Assembly (NCBI RefSeq): GCF_004681125.1
Contig: NZ_SIHO01000001.1
Coordinates: 941,149 to 1,005,148 of the forward strand
Source: Glacieibacterium arshaanense
Lineage (GTDB): Bacteria > Pseudomonadota > Alphaproteobacteria > Sphingomonadales > Sphingomonadaceae
Length of the DNA: 64,000 nucleotides
Direction of reading: 5' to 3'
Part shown: positions 45,139 through 54,467 of the stretch, in pieces
Numbering within the stretch: the first letter of the stretch is position 1
Layout of the letters: the number at the start of each line of letters is the position of its first letter
The notes under the pieces: generated by a model
The model's input: only the letters and a program-made list of their open reading frames with translations
Told to the model about the DNA's origin: nothing
The model's database searches: none
Translations under genes and position numbers: made by a program

Positions 45139-45514
45139 GTTCGACGGTGTTGCCACTGGGATCGCGCACGTAGAACGAATAGCCGTTGTCATGCGCCTGT
45201 TCTTCGATAATGGCAGTGGCTGTTTGTGCGAGATGGTCGCGCAAGGCTTCAGCCTCGGCAGCGACAGCGATGCAGAAATGGTCGATGTTGCGGCCGCCGG
45301 TGACGTCGGGCCTTGCCCAGCTGCCGGCCGTAATCGCTGGTGCGACAAGCGCCAGGCCCGACGCGCCGACCTGCATTTCGACCATCGCGAATTGGTCGAG
45401 GCGCTCGACTAGTTCGGCACCCGCGACCACTTCATAGAAGCGCACCGCTGTGTCGAGGTCATCGACCAACACCAGAATGTGGTCGATGCCGATTGCCCGG
45501 ATGGGTCCAGCCAT
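45113..45514 (-). CDS. VOC family protein (glyoxalase-like)
   Basis: A 133-residue vicinal-oxygen-chelate protein. IDHILVLVDDLDTAVRFYEV is the first beta-alpha-beta unit with a His metal ligand, NIDHFCIAVAAEAEALRDHL the second, and FYVRDPSGNTVELKAL the C-terminal Glu ligand. It lies 19 bases downstream of cysK on the same strand, so the two may be co-expressed. Activity not assigned. Confidence 0.83.
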   Translation of the reverse strand: MAGPIRAIGIDHILVLVDDLDTAVRFYEVVAGAELVERLDQFAMVEMQVGASGLALVAPAITAGSWARPDVTGGRNIDHFCIAVAAEAEALRDHLAQTATAIIEEQAHDNGYSFYVRDPSGNTVELKALSDRR

Positions 45515-45533
45515 CGCCAAGCCGGCGCTGCGT

Positions 45534-46451
45534 TCAGGCTTCCGGCAGGAAGTCGGGCACCGACAGGTAACGCTCGCCGGTGTCATAGTTGAAACCGAGG
45601 ATGCGCTTGCCGGCCAGCTCGGGCAGCTTCTGCGCGATGGCGGCGAGCGTTGCGCCGCTCGAAATGCCGACCAGCATGCCTTCGGTGGTCGCCGACTTGC
45701 GCGCCCAAGCCTTGGCATCGTCGGGGGCGACCTGGATGACGCCGTCGAGCAGCTTGGTGTGGAGGTTTTCGGGGATGAAGCCGGCGCCGATGCCCTGAAT
45801 GGCGTGCGGGCCGGGCTGGCCGCCAGAAATCACCGGCGACAAAGTCGGTTCGACGGCGAAAATCTTGAGCCCCGGCCACTTCGGCTTGAGCACTTCGGCG
45901 ACACCGGTGATGTGGCCACCGGTACCGACGCCGGTGATGATTGCATCGATCGGCGTGTCGGCAAAGTCGGACAGGATTTCCTGCGCGGTGGTCTTGACGT
46001 GCGCGGTGATATTGGCGGGGTTTTCGAACTGCCCCGGCGTCCACGCGCCCGGGGTCGATTTGACGATTTCAGCAGCGCGTTCGATGGCGCCCTTCATGCC
46101 CTTTTCACGCGGCGTCAGGTCGAACGTCGCACCGTACGCCAGCATCAGCCGGCGGCGTTCGAGCGACATCGATTCGGGCATGACGAGGACGATCTTGTAG
46201 CCCTTGACCGCCGCGACCATCGCCAGCCCGATGCCGGTGTTGCCGCTGGTCGGCTCGACGATGATGCCGCCGGGCTTCAATACGCCGCGCGCTTCGGCAT
46301 CCTCGATCATCGCCAGCCCGATGCGGTCCTTGATCGACCCGCCGGGGTTGGCGCGCTCGGCCTTGATCCAGACTTCGGCGTCGGGGAACAGGCGGCTGAC
46401 GCGGATGTGCGGCGTGTTGCCAATGGTGGCGATGATGCTGTCGGCTTTCAT
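45534..46451 (-). CDS. cysK: Cysteine synthase A
   Basis: O-acetylserine sulfhydrylase, 305 residues, making cysteine from O-acetylserine and sulfide. [16 protein letters not shown] holds Lys41, which binds pyridoxal phosphate; [19 protein letters not shown] is the substrate loop and [15 protein letters not shown] the phosphate-binding glycine loop. AGGACC precedes the ATG. Length matches CysK rather than CysM. The VOC gene follows closely. Confidence 0.95.
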   Translation of the reverse strand: MKADSIIATIGNTPHIRVSRLFPDAEVWIKAERANPGGSIKDRIGLAMIEDAEARGVLKPGGIIVEPTSGNTGIGLAMVAAVKGYKIVLVMPESMSLERRRLMLAYGATFDLTPREKGMKGAIERAAEIVKSTPGAWTPGQFENPANITAHVKTTAQEILSDFADTPIDAIITGVGTGGHITGVAEVLKPKWPGLKIFAVEPTLSPVISGGQPGPHAIQGIGAGFIPENLHTKLLDGVIQVAPDDAKAWARKSATTEGMLVGISSGATLAAIAQKLPELAGKRILGFNYDTGERYLSVPDFLPEA

Positions 46452-46502
46452 GGCAGGTCCTCTTCAAGTCCACTAACATACTAGGCTTTGAAAATCGGCG
46501 TG

Positions 46503-47768
46503 TCAGCCGCTTTCGCGCGGTACGAAACGGTCGGCGCGGCGCAGTTCGGGGAACCACCACGCCCATAGTCCGGTGACGATTATAGCACCGATGCCGCCGA
46601 GCACGACAGCCTCGACGGGGCCAAGCCACGCCGCGGTCAGCCCGCTTTCGAACTCGCCCAGCTCGTTCGATGCCGAGATGAACAGCATCGACACCGCCGA
46701 CACGCGACCACGCATTTCATCGGGCGTATGCAGCTGGATCAGCGACGAGCGGACATAGACGCTGACCATGTCGGCCGCACCGAGCACGGCGAGCGCCGCC
46801 AGTGACAGATAGAGGTTGGTCGACAGCCCGAAAACGATGGTGGCGACGCCGAACAGCGCGACGCAGCCGAACATCTTGACGCCGACGCGGTTGGCCAGCG
46901 GCCGCCATGCCAGCACCAGCGCGGTCAGCGCTGCGCCGGCTGCGGGGGCAGCACGCAACGGCCCGAGCCCCTCGACGCCCACGTGCAGGATATCGCGCGC
47001 AAACACCGGAAGCAGCGCCGTGGCACCGCCGAGCAATACCGCGAAAAGATCGAGGCTGATCGCGCCAAGCACGATCTTGTTGCGCTGCACATAGCTCAGC
47101 CCTTCGACGGTCGAACGCCACGGGCTGAGTTCGGAACGCGGAGGCCGCGGCACTTCGCCGATCGCCATCAGGCCGATGAACGCCAGCGCGAACAATCCGG
47201 CGGCGGTGAAATAGGGCAGGTAGGCCGCGCCGGCATACAAGAACGCCCCCAGCGGCGGCCCGGCCACGGCGCCGACCTGCCAGCTGATCGAATTCCACGC
47301 GATGGCAGTGGGCAGAACCTCGCGCGGCACCAGATTGGGCGCCAGCGCCGACAGCGACGGGCTGGCAAACGCCCGGCCGACACCGAGCAGTACCGCGACG
47401 GTGAACAGCGCCACCATCGTCACGCCGCCGGTCATTGCCAGCAGACCCAAAGCCACCGCGCAGCCCAGTTCGAGCGCCACCGCAGCGCGCGCAATGAACC
47501 GCCGGTCAACGCGGTCGGCAACATGGCCGACCACCAAAGTCAGCGCGAACAGTGGCAGGAACTGCGCCAGCCCGACCATGCCGAGCAGGAACGCCGCCTC
47601 GCGCGGTGCCATCGTCTCGCGCGCCAGGTCGTAAACCTGCCAGCCGAGCACGACGACCAGCATCATGCTGCCCAGCGTCGACGCCAGCTTGGCGGTCCAG
47701 AACGCGCGGAAATTGGCGAAGGCGAAGGGGGAGGCGGGCGGCAGTTCGGAAGGGGTCGGTTTGGCCAT
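46503..47768 (-). CDS. MFS transporter
   Basis: A 421-residue major-facilitator protein with twelve hydrophobic helices, most like the EntS/DHA3-type exporters: FANFRAFWTAKLASTLGS at the start, GHVADRVDRRFIARAA as the conserved loop between helices 2 and 3, and PSLSALAPNLVPREVLPTA in the middle. The start is taken at ATG 47768; ATG 47783 and 47816 are in frame but unsupported. It lies 51 bases upstream of cysK on the same strand. Substrate unknown. Confidence 0.87.
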   Translation of the reverse strand: MAKPTPSELPPASPFAFANFRAFWTAKLASTLGSMMLVVVLGWQVYDLARETMAPREAAFLLGMVGLAQFLPLFALTLVVGHVADRVDRRFIARAAVALELGCAVALGLLAMTGGVTMVALFTVAVLLGVGRAFASPSLSALAPNLVPREVLPTAIAWNSISWQVGAVAGPPLGAFLYAGAAYLPYFTAAGLFALAFIGLMAIGEVPRPPRSELSPWRSTVEGLSYVQRNKIVLGAISLDLFAVLLGGATALLPVFARDILHVGVEGLGPLRAAPAAGAALTALVLAWRPLANRVGVKMFGCVALFGVATIVFGLSTNLYLSLAALAVLGAADMVSVYVRSSLIQLHTPDEMRGRVSAVSMLFISASNELGEFESGLTAAWLGPVEAVVLGGIGAIIVTGLWAWWFPELRRADRFVPRESG

Positions 47769-47871
47769 GCGCCTGTTTTGCATGTGTGCCGCGCTGGCGC
47801 AAATGATGTGCGGCATAGAATTGATTTGTCACGCCCTAGGCCGGCTCGACACACGGGGATCCAAAAGGGTC

Positions 47872-47899
47872 TTGGCAATCCCTAAAAACTGCCTAATGT
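47872..47899 (+). promoter_or_regulatory. Possible sigma-70-type promoter of the 47927 gene
   Basis: TTGGCA at 47872-47877 and TAATGT at 47894-47899 are 16 bases apart, upstream of the GGGGG ribosome-binding site. Although TTGGCA is present, GC does not follow at the spacing required for sigma-54. Confidence 0.4.
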
Positions 47900-47926
47900 T
47901 TAAAACTCATAGCGGGGGCAGATATC

Positions 47927-48550
47927 ATGAAACTTAAGGCAATTGCGGCGCTGGCACTTTTGGGTGCGGCGGGTTCGGCGCAGGCGGTAACGCATACCAT
48001 CGTGTCGACGTTCGATCCGACAACCGTTACGCGCTATTTTTTCAACACCGTGATGTTGCCGAACACTCTGCTGATCGGCGTCGGCGACACGGTCGATCTG
48101 ACGATCAATTTTACCGGCGGCCAGTCAGTCACCATCGACAATGCCAATGCGCTGTGGACCGGGCTTTTCGTCGGCCGCGCGCCCTATGAAACGGTGACGA
48201 CGAGCGGCACGATGACGATGCAGGGCGCGTTCGGCCCGGCGATCGTCAGCCAGTCGGTGACACAGAACAATCAATATGTGCATATCGGCAGCTATTATTC
48301 GCCGGTCGCGACGGCGAGCGGTCCGATCGGCTTCAAGTCGCTGCGCCAGGTCTTCTCCGTTGATGCCGACCAGTTCGGCACGCAGCGCGACTATGTCCAG
48401 TCGTTCTTCTATTTTCAGGGCGATCTGACACCGGGCGGCGGCGGTGGCACAGTGCCCGAACCCGCCAGCTGGGCGATGATGGTCGCGGGCTTCGGCCTTG
48501 TCGGCGCGGCGCTGCGGCGGCGCGTGACACGTGTGACCGTCAACGCCTGA
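47927..48550 (+). CDS. PEPxxWA-CTERM sorting domain protein
   Basis: A 207-residue exported protein with signal peptide MKLKAIAALALLGAAGSAQA and a classical sorting tail: a Gly-rich linker, VPEPASWAMMVAGFGLVG, then LRRR. An exosortase would cut near the PEP motif. The body is beta-rich without a known domain. GCGGGGG precedes the ATG. It is the third exported protein of this kind within 18 kb and the only one without a GG-N10-GC promoter. It converges on uvrD. Confidence 0.88.
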   Translation: MKLKAIAALALLGAAGSAQAVTHTIVSTFDPTTVTRYFFNTVMLPNTLLIGVGDTVDLTINFTGGQSVTIDNANALWTGLFVGRAPYETVTTSGTMTMQGAFGPAIVSQSVTQNNQYVHIGSYYSPVATASGPIGFKSLRQVFSVDADQFGTQRDYVQSFFYFQGDLTPGGGGGTVPEPASWAMMVAGFGLVGAALRRRVTRVTVNA

Positions 48551-48568
48551 GCAAGCGCAGCGCCGCGT

Positions 48569-50878
48569 TCAGGCGGTCACTTCGATAAAGCTGTCGAGCA
48601 CGCGTTTGCTGCCGGCCTTCTCGAACTCGATCTCGAGCTTGTTGCCATCGATGGCGGTGACGGCGCCGTAGCCGAATTTGCTATGGAAAACGCGGGTGCC
48701 GACCGCCACGTCCTTGCGTGCCGGCTGGGCGAAGCTGACAGCGCTGGCGCGAGCTTCAACCGGCGCGGCGCGGGCGACGTTGCGGCCGCGGCCGCCGAGC
48801 GCGCCTGAATAGGGTTCGACGGTGGCGGCGCGCTGCCAGCCGGGGCCGCGGCCGGTGCCGCGCGCGACATCGGCGAACGGGTCAGCTTGCCCAAGCGCGG
48901 CGCGCCACAGGCTCGGGCCGCCGCTCAGCGTGTCGCTCGACTTGATGGCGTCTTCGGGCAGTTCGGCGATGAAGCGCGACGGGATGCTCGACGTCCATTG
49001 GCCGTAGACGCGGCGGTTGGCGGCGTGGAGGATGGTTGCTGATTTCCGTGCGCGGGTGATGCCGACATAAGCGAGGCGGCGTTCTTCCTCGAGGCTGGCG
49101 TTGCCGCCTTCGTCGAGCGAGCGCTGCGACGGAAACACGCCTTCTTCCCAGCCGACGAGGAAGACATGGTCGAATTCGAGGCCCTTGGCGCCGTGCAGCG
49201 TCATGATCATGACCTTTTCGGTCGCCTCCGACGCCTCGTTCTCCATGACCAGCGCGACATGTTCGAGGAACGCCGTCAGGTTCTCGAAATCCTCCATCGC
49301 GCGCGTCAGTTCGAGGAGGTTGTCGACGCGGCCGGCGGCTTCTGGCGACTTGTCAATCTGCCACATCGCCAGATAGCCCGATTCTTCGAGGATGACGCGC
49401 GCCAACTCGGGGTGCGGCAGTTGGCCGAGTTGGTCGCGCCAGCGCGCGATGTCCTGCATCAGGGCGGCGAGCGCGCGGCGGGCGGCGGGTGTGAGTTCAT
49501 CGCTTTGGACGATGGCGTTGGCAGCGGCGGCGAGCGGCTTGCCCTGGGCGCGGGCGAGTGCGTGCAGCCGCTGTAGCGCCTTGTCGCCAAGGCCGCGCTT
49601 GGGGGTGTTAACGATGCGTTCGAATGCCAGGCTGTCGGCGGGCGAGGCGACGATGCGCAGATAGGCGAGCGCGTCGCGGATTTCGGCGCGTTCGTAGAAG
49701 CGGAAGCCGCCGACGATACGGTACGGCAGCCCGATGGTGATAAAGCGGTCTTCGAACTCGCGCGTCTGGAACTGCGCGCGCACCAGGATGGCGCATTGGT
49801 CGAGCGCCACGCCGTCGCGCTGCAGCGCCTCGATGCGTTCACCGACGCGGCGGGCTTCTTCGGGGCCGTCCCAGACACCGATGACTTCGACCTTGTCGCC
49901 GCCGTCGCTCGCCGTCCACAGCGTCTTGCCGAGCCGGCCGCCGTTGTGCGCGATCAGCCCGCCGGCGGCGGCGAGGATGGGCGCCGTCGAGCGGTAGTTC
50001 TGTTCAAGTCGGATAATCGTTGCGCCCGGGAAGTCCTTCTCGAACCTCAAGATATTGGCGACTTCGGCGCCGCGCCACGAATAGATCGACTGGTCGTCAT
50101 CGCCGACGCAGGCGATGTTGCGGCGTTGCTGCGCCAGCAGCCGCAGCCACAGATATTGGGCGACATTGGTGTCCTGATATTCATCGACCAGCACATATTT
50201 GAAGCGCTGTTGATAGCCCGCCAGCACGTCAGGATGCGCGAGGAAAATGGTCAGCATGTGCAGCAGCAGGTCGCCGAAATCGGCGGCGTTGAGTTCGGCG
50301 AGCCGGGCCTGATAGCGCGTGTAGAGCGCGATGAGCTTACCGTCGGCAAAGTCGTGGGCTTCGTGCGCCGGCACCTGCGCCGGGGTCAGCCCGCGGTTCT
50401 TGAAGCGATCGATATGCCCGGCGAGCGCCTTGGCGGGCCAGCGCTTGTCGTCGATACCGGCCTCGATGATGATCTGCTTCATCAGCCGCTGCTGGTCATC
50501 GGTGTCGAGGATGGTGAAATTGCTGTCGAGGCCCACCAGTTCGGCATGGCGCCGCAGCATCCGCGCCGCCACCGCGTGGAATGTGCCGAGGAACTGCAGG
50601 CCTTCGACCGACTGCCCCAGCAATGCCGCCATGCGGTGCTGCATCTCGCGCGCCGCCTTGTTGGTAAAAGTGACGCAGAGGATTTCGGACGGCCAAGCCA
50701 ACCGCGAATGCAGGATATGCGCCAGCCGCGTCGTCAGCGCGCGCGTCTTGCCGGTACCGGCTCCCGCGAGGATCAGCACGGGGCCATCGGTGGTCAGCAC
50801 CGCCTGACGCTGCGGCGCGTTGAGGCCGGACAGGTAGCGCGGCTCGCCGGTGGCGGCAGGGGCGGGAGTGGCAGTCAT
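48569..50878 (-). CDS. uvrD: DNA helicase UvrD/PcrA
   Basis: A 769-residue superfamily-1 3'-5' helicase used in nucleotide-excision and mismatch repair. Motifs in order: LNAPQRQAV (Q motif), LAGAGTGKTRALTTRL (Walker A, Lys44), FTNKAAREM, VDEYQDTN (Walker B), GDDDQSIYSWRGA, LEQNYRS, TLHGAKGLEFDHVFLVG and YVGITRARK. The C-terminal VGTRVFHSKFGYGAVTAIDG is the Tudor-like domain that binds RNA polymerase in PcrA/UvrD. The start at 50878 is used; the ATG at 50905 is possible. Confidence 0.95.
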   Translation of the reverse strand: MTATPAPAATGEPRYLSGLNAPQRQAVLTTDGPVLILAGAGTGKTRALTTRLAHILHSRLAWPSEILCVTFTNKAAREMQHRMAALLGQSVEGLQFLGTFHAVAARMLRRHAELVGLDSNFTILDTDDQQRLMKQIIIEAGIDDKRWPAKALAGHIDRFKNRGLTPAQVPAHEAHDFADGKLIALYTRYQARLAELNAADFGDLLLHMLTIFLAHPDVLAGYQQRFKYVLVDEYQDTNVAQYLWLRLLAQQRRNIACVGDDDQSIYSWRGAEVANILRFEKDFPGATIIRLEQNYRSTAPILAAAGGLIAHNGGRLGKTLWTASDGGDKVEVIGVWDGPEEARRVGERIEALQRDGVALDQCAILVRAQFQTREFEDRFITIGLPYRIVGGFRFYERAEIRDALAYLRIVASPADSLAFERIVNTPKRGLGDKALQRLHALARAQGKPLAAAANAIVQSDELTPAARRALAALMQDIARWRDQLGQLPHPELARVILEESGYLAMWQIDKSPEAAGRVDNLLELTRAMEDFENLTAFLEHVALVMENEASEATEKVMIMTLHGAKGLEFDHVFLVGWEEGVFPSQRSLDEGGNASLEEERRLAYVGITRARKSATILHAANRRVYGQWTSSIPSRFIAELPEDAIKSSDTLSGGPSLWRAALGQADPFADVARGTGRGPGWQRAATVEPYSGALGGRGRNVARAAPVEARASAVSFAQPARKDVAVGTRVFHSKFGYGAVTAIDGNKLEIEFEKAGSKRVLDSFIEVTA

Positions 50879-50939
50879 TGCCGGAACAAGTAAGGAACAT
50901 CGCACGGGCTGCCAAGCCCTGTTTGCGAATTAGGTTGCT

Positions 50940-51458
50940 TCAGCCAGCGAGCGTCAGCGGCCCGATGCGCAAGATGAGCGCCGTATCGGGGTTTTCGGCG
51001 CGCGGCGGCTCGAGGTGCAGCGCCACCGGCACCGCGCGGTCGATCCCCAGCCCGGCGAGCAACGCCGCCTCGACAGGGTCTGTAGCGGCGTGCGGGATTT
51101 CCAGAAAGGCGTTGCGATGTACCGCGTCGATGACGACGCCGGTCATCAACTCCGCGGCAACCAGCGACTGCGCGACGATACCGACACGGTAGCGCAATTC
51201 CAGCTGCAGCGGCGCCAGCGCGCCACGCGGCAGATTCCGCAGCGGTTCGGAAGGTGCCGCACCAAGCAACATCACCTGAATGCGGTTGCCCGGCGTCGAC
51301 GCCGCCGGCAAGGCCGCAAGCACCACCGGCGTATGCGCGAGTAGCGCCAGTGTGACCGACACGCGTGCCAGCGCCAGCCCGGCATCGGCGGTGATTTCGG
51401 CTTCAAGACACTGGCGCAGCGCAATGCCGGCCTGGGCGATAGCGATCGAACTGGACAT
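50940..51458 (-). CDS. Hypothetical protein, DUF4255 (Pvc16-N)-like
   Basis: A 172-residue protein with no signal peptide. The layout SSSIAIAQAGIALRQCLEAE at the start, a short strand-rich part, EPLRN, then LQLELRYRVGIVAQSL and TGVVIDAVHRNAFLE resembles the DUF4255/Pvc16 N-terminal family, proteins that cap the sheath of contractile injection systems. No other gene of such a system is near. The similarity is by eye, and several conserved positions differ. It is 60 bases upstream of uvrD on the same strand. Function unknown. Confidence 0.45.
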   Translation of the reverse strand: MSSSIAIAQAGIALRQCLEAEITADAGLALARVSVTLALLAHTPVVLAALPAASTPGNRIQVMLLGAAPSEPLRNLPRGALAPLQLELRYRVGIVAQSLVAAELMTGVVIDAVHRNAFLEIPHAATDPVEAALLAGLGIDRAVPVALHLEPPRAENPDTALILRIGPLTLAG

Positions 51459-51657
51459 GTCGGGCTGCCGAAGTTGTTGCTGCGGCGCGATGCTAGGTCG
51501 CGCGCCGCGGCTTGTCACCTGTGCGTTCGTCGCAATCGTCTCTTTCCACGTCGTTCAGGCAGGTCTATCATTTTGGTACAGGTTCCCGCGCGTTGGCTCA
51601 CCGGTGCGGTTCGACTATTTTCGCGGCAATCCGCCGCAAGTTAGGGAGTGACCTACA

Positions 51658-52341
51658 ATGACGCATTATCCGACCCGCCGCATGGCGCTGACGCTGGCGG
51701 TTGCCGCCGGCGTGACGATGGCGATGGGGGCACCCGCCGCCGCCAAAGTCAGCGACCAGCAGAAGCTCGTCGATGATTCGACCGCAACGCTCAAGGATTT
51801 CCTCAGCGACAAGCAGATGACGTGGCTCAACGCCAACATCGGCAAGGCGAAGGCCGTGATCATTGCGCCGTCGGTCGTCAAGGCCGGCTTCATCTTCGGT
51901 GGTTCGGGCGGGCAGGGCGTCGTGCTGGCGCGCGGCAAGGACGGCAAATGGGCCGGCCCGGCGTTCTACAAGCTCGGCACTGCCAGCGTCGGCTTCCAGG
52001 CCGGTGTTTCGGATTCGGCGATGGTCGCGCTGGTGATGAACCAGAAGGCGCTTGACAGCCTGATGGCCGGTTCGTTCAAGCTCGGCGCCGATGTCAGCGT
52101 CGCGGCCGGGCCCGTCGGTGGGGGCGCCAAGAGCAACCTGAAGGCCGATGTCATCGCCTATTCGAAGTCGAAGGGCCTGTATGGCGGCGTCAATTTCTCG
52201 GGCACCGGCATCGCCACCAACAACAACTGGAGCGAGCAGTTCTACAGCGTCAAGCCGCTGACGCCGATCGACATTCTGGTGAAGCGTTCGGTCAAGCCGG
52301 GCACAGCAGCACCGCTCGTCGCTGTGCTCGAAGGCAAGTAA
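51658..52341 (+). CDS. SYLF/Ysc84 domain lipid-binding protein
   Basis: A 227-residue exported protein. RRMALTLAVAAGVTMAMGAP and following residues to AAA-KVS form a signal peptide with an Arg pair. The remainder is one SYLF (Ysc84/DUF500) domain: AKAVIIAPSVVKAGFIFGGS, GQGVVLARGKDGKWAGPAFY, LGADVSVAAGPVGGGAKS and YSKSKGLYGGVNFSG. The domain binds phosphoinositides in eukaryotes; bacterial forms are envelope proteins of unclear function. AGGGAG precedes the ATG. A long hairpin follows. Confidence 0.9.
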   Translation: MTHYPTRRMALTLAVAAGVTMAMGAPAAAKVSDQQKLVDDSTATLKDFLSDKQMTWLNANIGKAKAVIIAPSVVKAGFIFGGSGGQGVVLARGKDGKWAGPAFYKLGTASVGFQAGVSDSAMVALVMNQKALDSLMAGSFKLGADVSVAAGPVGGGAKSNLKADVIAYSKSKGLYGGVNFSGTGIATNNNWSEQFYSVKPLTPIDILVKRSVKPGTAAPLVAVLEGK

Positions 52342-52345
52342 GATA

Positions 52346-52384
52346 CCTGCGCCCGTTGCCGTCAGGGCAGCGGGCGCAACAGGT
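52346..52384. terminator. Hairpin between convergent SYLF and rsmD genes
   Basis: TGCGCCCGTTGCC (52348-52360) pairs with GGGCAGCGGGCGCA (52365-52378) with one G-T pair, and the outer ACCTG/CAGGT bases extend the stem. It starts 4 bases after the SYLF stop and covers the rsmD stop codon, so it may serve both genes. There is no T-run, so strength is uncertain. Confidence 0.45.
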
Positions 52385-52907
52385 GCAGCCGCGCCTTGCC
52401 GTGTTTGCGTGACACTTCGACACTGAAACCCGGCACGTCGAGCTCCTCGCGGAAGCCGGTTTCGACCGAAATTAACGCATGCGGTGCGATCCAGCCTTGC
52501 GCCTGCAGCCGCGCCAACGCCGGCGGCACCAGCCCGGCGCCATAAGGCGGATCGAGCAGCACGACGTCACAGGCTTCGCGCGCGACGCCAATGTTTTCAA
52601 CCGATTGCGGCACGATGCTGCTGTCATATTCAGCTTCGAATGTCGCAACATTGGCCTTGAGCACGGCGAGCGCGACGCGTTCATTCTCGACAAAGCTGGC
52701 GTGGCGGGCGCCGCGTGACAGCGCCTCTAGCCCCAGCGCACCGGTACCAGCGTAAAAGTCACCGACATGCAGGCCTTCGAAGCTGCCGAGGCGGCTGGTC
52801 AGCATCGAGAACAACGCCTCGCGGACACGGTCGGCGGTCGGGCGAGTCGTTTCTCCCGGCGGCGAGGCCAGGGCGCGGCCGCGCCACTTTCCCGCAATGA
52901 TGCGCAT
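52362..52907 (-). CDS. rsmD: 16S rRNA (guanine(966)-N2)-methyltransferase RsmD
   Basis: A 181-residue SAM-dependent methyltransferase acting on G966 of 16S rRNA. MRIIAGKWRGRALASPPG is the typical N-terminus, RPTADRVREALFSML the second block, GDFYAGTGALGLEALSRGA the SAM-binding motif I, and LLDPPYGAG the catalytic DPPY motif. The ATG overlaps the stop of the pseudouridine synthase by TGATG. Confidence 0.93.
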   Translation of the reverse strand: MRIIAGKWRGRALASPPGETTRPTADRVREALFSMLTSRLGSFEGLHVGDFYAGTGALGLEALSRGARHASFVENERVALAVLKANVATFEAEYDSSIVPQSVENIGVAREACDVVLLDPPYGAGLVPPALARLQAQGWIAPHALISVETGFREELDVPGFSVEVSRKHGKARLHLLRPLP

Positions 52908-54031
52908 CAGTCGCGGGCCTTGCCGAACGATTTCTTGAGCCGCACGATGGCATCGCTGTCGATTTCGGCGACGCCGCGCACCGGCAGTTCACCAAGTTCG
53001 AACGGGCCATAGGCGACCCGGATGAGCCGCGACACCTGCAACCCGAGGAATTCGAGCACGCGGCGGATTTCGCGGTTCTTGCCTTCGGTCAGCCGCATCG
53101 AAATCCACAGATTGCGGCCGGTGCGGATTTCGATATCGGCGTCAATCGGGCCGTAGTGCATGCCGTCGATGGTGATGCCGTCGATCAGCGCGTCGAGCGT
53201 CGCCACCGAGATGTCGCCGTAAGCGCGGACGCGGTAGCGCCGCGACACCGCGTTGACCGGCAGCTCGAGCTGGCGCTTCAACGCACCGTCGGTGGTCATC
53301 AGCAACAGGCCTTCAGTGTTCATGTCGAGCCGGCCGACCGGCACCAGCCGCGGCAAGCCCGGCGGCAGCACGTCGAAGATCGTCGGTCGGCCGGCAGGGT
53401 CACGCGCCGTGGTCAGGAAGCCCGCGGGCTTGTTGAACGCGAACAGCCGCGTCGGCTCGATCGAGGCGACGGGATCGCCGTTGACGGTGACGCCGTCGAG
53501 CGATGACAGGATGAATGCCGGGCTTTCGAGCACCTTGCCGTGCACCGCGATGCGTCCTTCGGTGATCATTCGTTCGATATCGCGGCGCGAACCGACACCG
53601 GCGCGCGCCAGCAGCTTGGCGATGCGCTGCGGCTCGATGGCGCCGGCGCCGGGGGCGCGCGCTTCGGCTGCACGACGCTCGCCGCGGCCGCGACGGCCGG
53701 CGGGAATGGTTGGTTCGCCGGTCGGCACCCCGCCGCGCGGCAGCCGCACGGGGCGACCGCCGGGGATGTGCTGGCGCAGCTCGCGCACCGATGTGGCGAG
53801 CGGTTCACCGCCGTCGCGGCTGCGACGTGGGTCAGTCGCACGCACGGGCCGCGTATCGGCGCTACGAGGTGGACGCGAGTCCGCTGTGCGTGGCGGGCGC
53901 TCGTTGAACGGGGAGGGCGGACGCGCGCCGCCAGGCTTGCCGCCAGGCGGGCGATTGCCGGGGGGACGGTTGCCGGGCGGGCGACCGCCGGAGGCGCCGC
54001 CGCCACCGGGAATGCGAGGAGGTCTGGACAT
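52907..54031 (-). CDS. rluB: rRNA large-subunit pseudouridine synthase (RluB/RsuA family)
   Basis: A 374-residue pseudouridine synthase. About the first 130 residues are Pro/Gly/Arg-rich low complexity and probably unstructured. An S4 RNA-binding domain follows (RIAKLLARAGVGSRRDIERM), then the catalytic domain with RLFAFNKPAGFLTT, VGRLDMNTEGLLLMTTDG (catalytic Asp) and LTEGKNREIRRVLEFLGL. RluB, which modifies U2605 of 23S rRNA, is the likeliest member. GGAGG lies before the ATG. It is coupled to rsmD. Confidence 0.88.
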   Translation of the reverse strand: MSRPPRIPGGGGASGGRPPGNRPPGNRPPGGKPGGARPPSPFNERPPRTADSRPPRSADTRPVRATDPRRSRDGGEPLATSVRELRQHIPGGRPVRLPRGGVPTGEPTIPAGRRGRGERRAAEARAPGAGAIEPQRIAKLLARAGVGSRRDIERMITEGRIAVHGKVLESPAFILSSLDGVTVNGDPVASIEPTRLFAFNKPAGFLTTARDPAGRPTIFDVLPPGLPRLVPVGRLDMNTEGLLLMTTDGALKRQLELPVNAVSRRYRVRAYGDISVATLDALIDGITIDGMHYGPIDADIEIRTGRNLWISMRLTEGKNREIRRVLEFLGLQVSRLIRVAYGPFELGELPVRGVAEIDSDAIVRLKKSFGKARD

Positions 54032-54124
54032 AATCGCCTCCGTGCGGTCTTAGCGCCAAATAGGCAAGGTTTGTTTGTTGAAGCGTTGCACACCCGCGCG
54101 TCATCGGCTAGCAGCGTGGCCGAT

Positions 54125-54209
54125 GCCCCTGTGGTGAAATTGGTAGACGCGCTCGACTCAAAATCGAGTGCCGCAAGGCGTGCTGGTTCGAGTCCGGCCA
54201 GGGGCACCA
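54125..54209 (+). tRNA. tRNA-Leu (anticodon CAA)
   Basis: A class II tRNA with acceptor stem GCCCCTG / CAGGGGC, D arm containing TGGTAGACGC, anticodon stem CTCGA/TCGAG with loop CTCAAAA (anticodon CAA, reading the Leu codon TTG), a long variable arm GCCGCAAGGC typical of tRNA-Leu, and T arm GGTTCGAGTCC. The CCA end is encoded (54207-54209). Confidence 0.96.
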
Positions 54210-54467
54210 TTAATTTCTGTGTACCATAATCGATCAAGCTTGAGCCTAGCGCCGAGCTACGACGGCAATGACCGGTTCGGGGCCGGAAGCGGTCCGTCCG
54301 GTTTTGGTCGATCGTACTGGGATAGCTGCCATTGGTATTCGCCAGAACGGCATCCCGGCTATCGACCCCATTCCGGTCAACTACGAGCCGACATTCGATG
54401 CCCGAATCCGGCCGCTCGCGAGGCGACCGATCTTCGGCCGCAAGGGCGCCGATTGCGGCTCGGCAGA

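Noticed and set aside
47860-47926. Sigma-54 promoter upstream of the third PEPxxWA gene
   Set aside because: TTGGCA is present but GC does not follow after ten bases, so the spacing fails.
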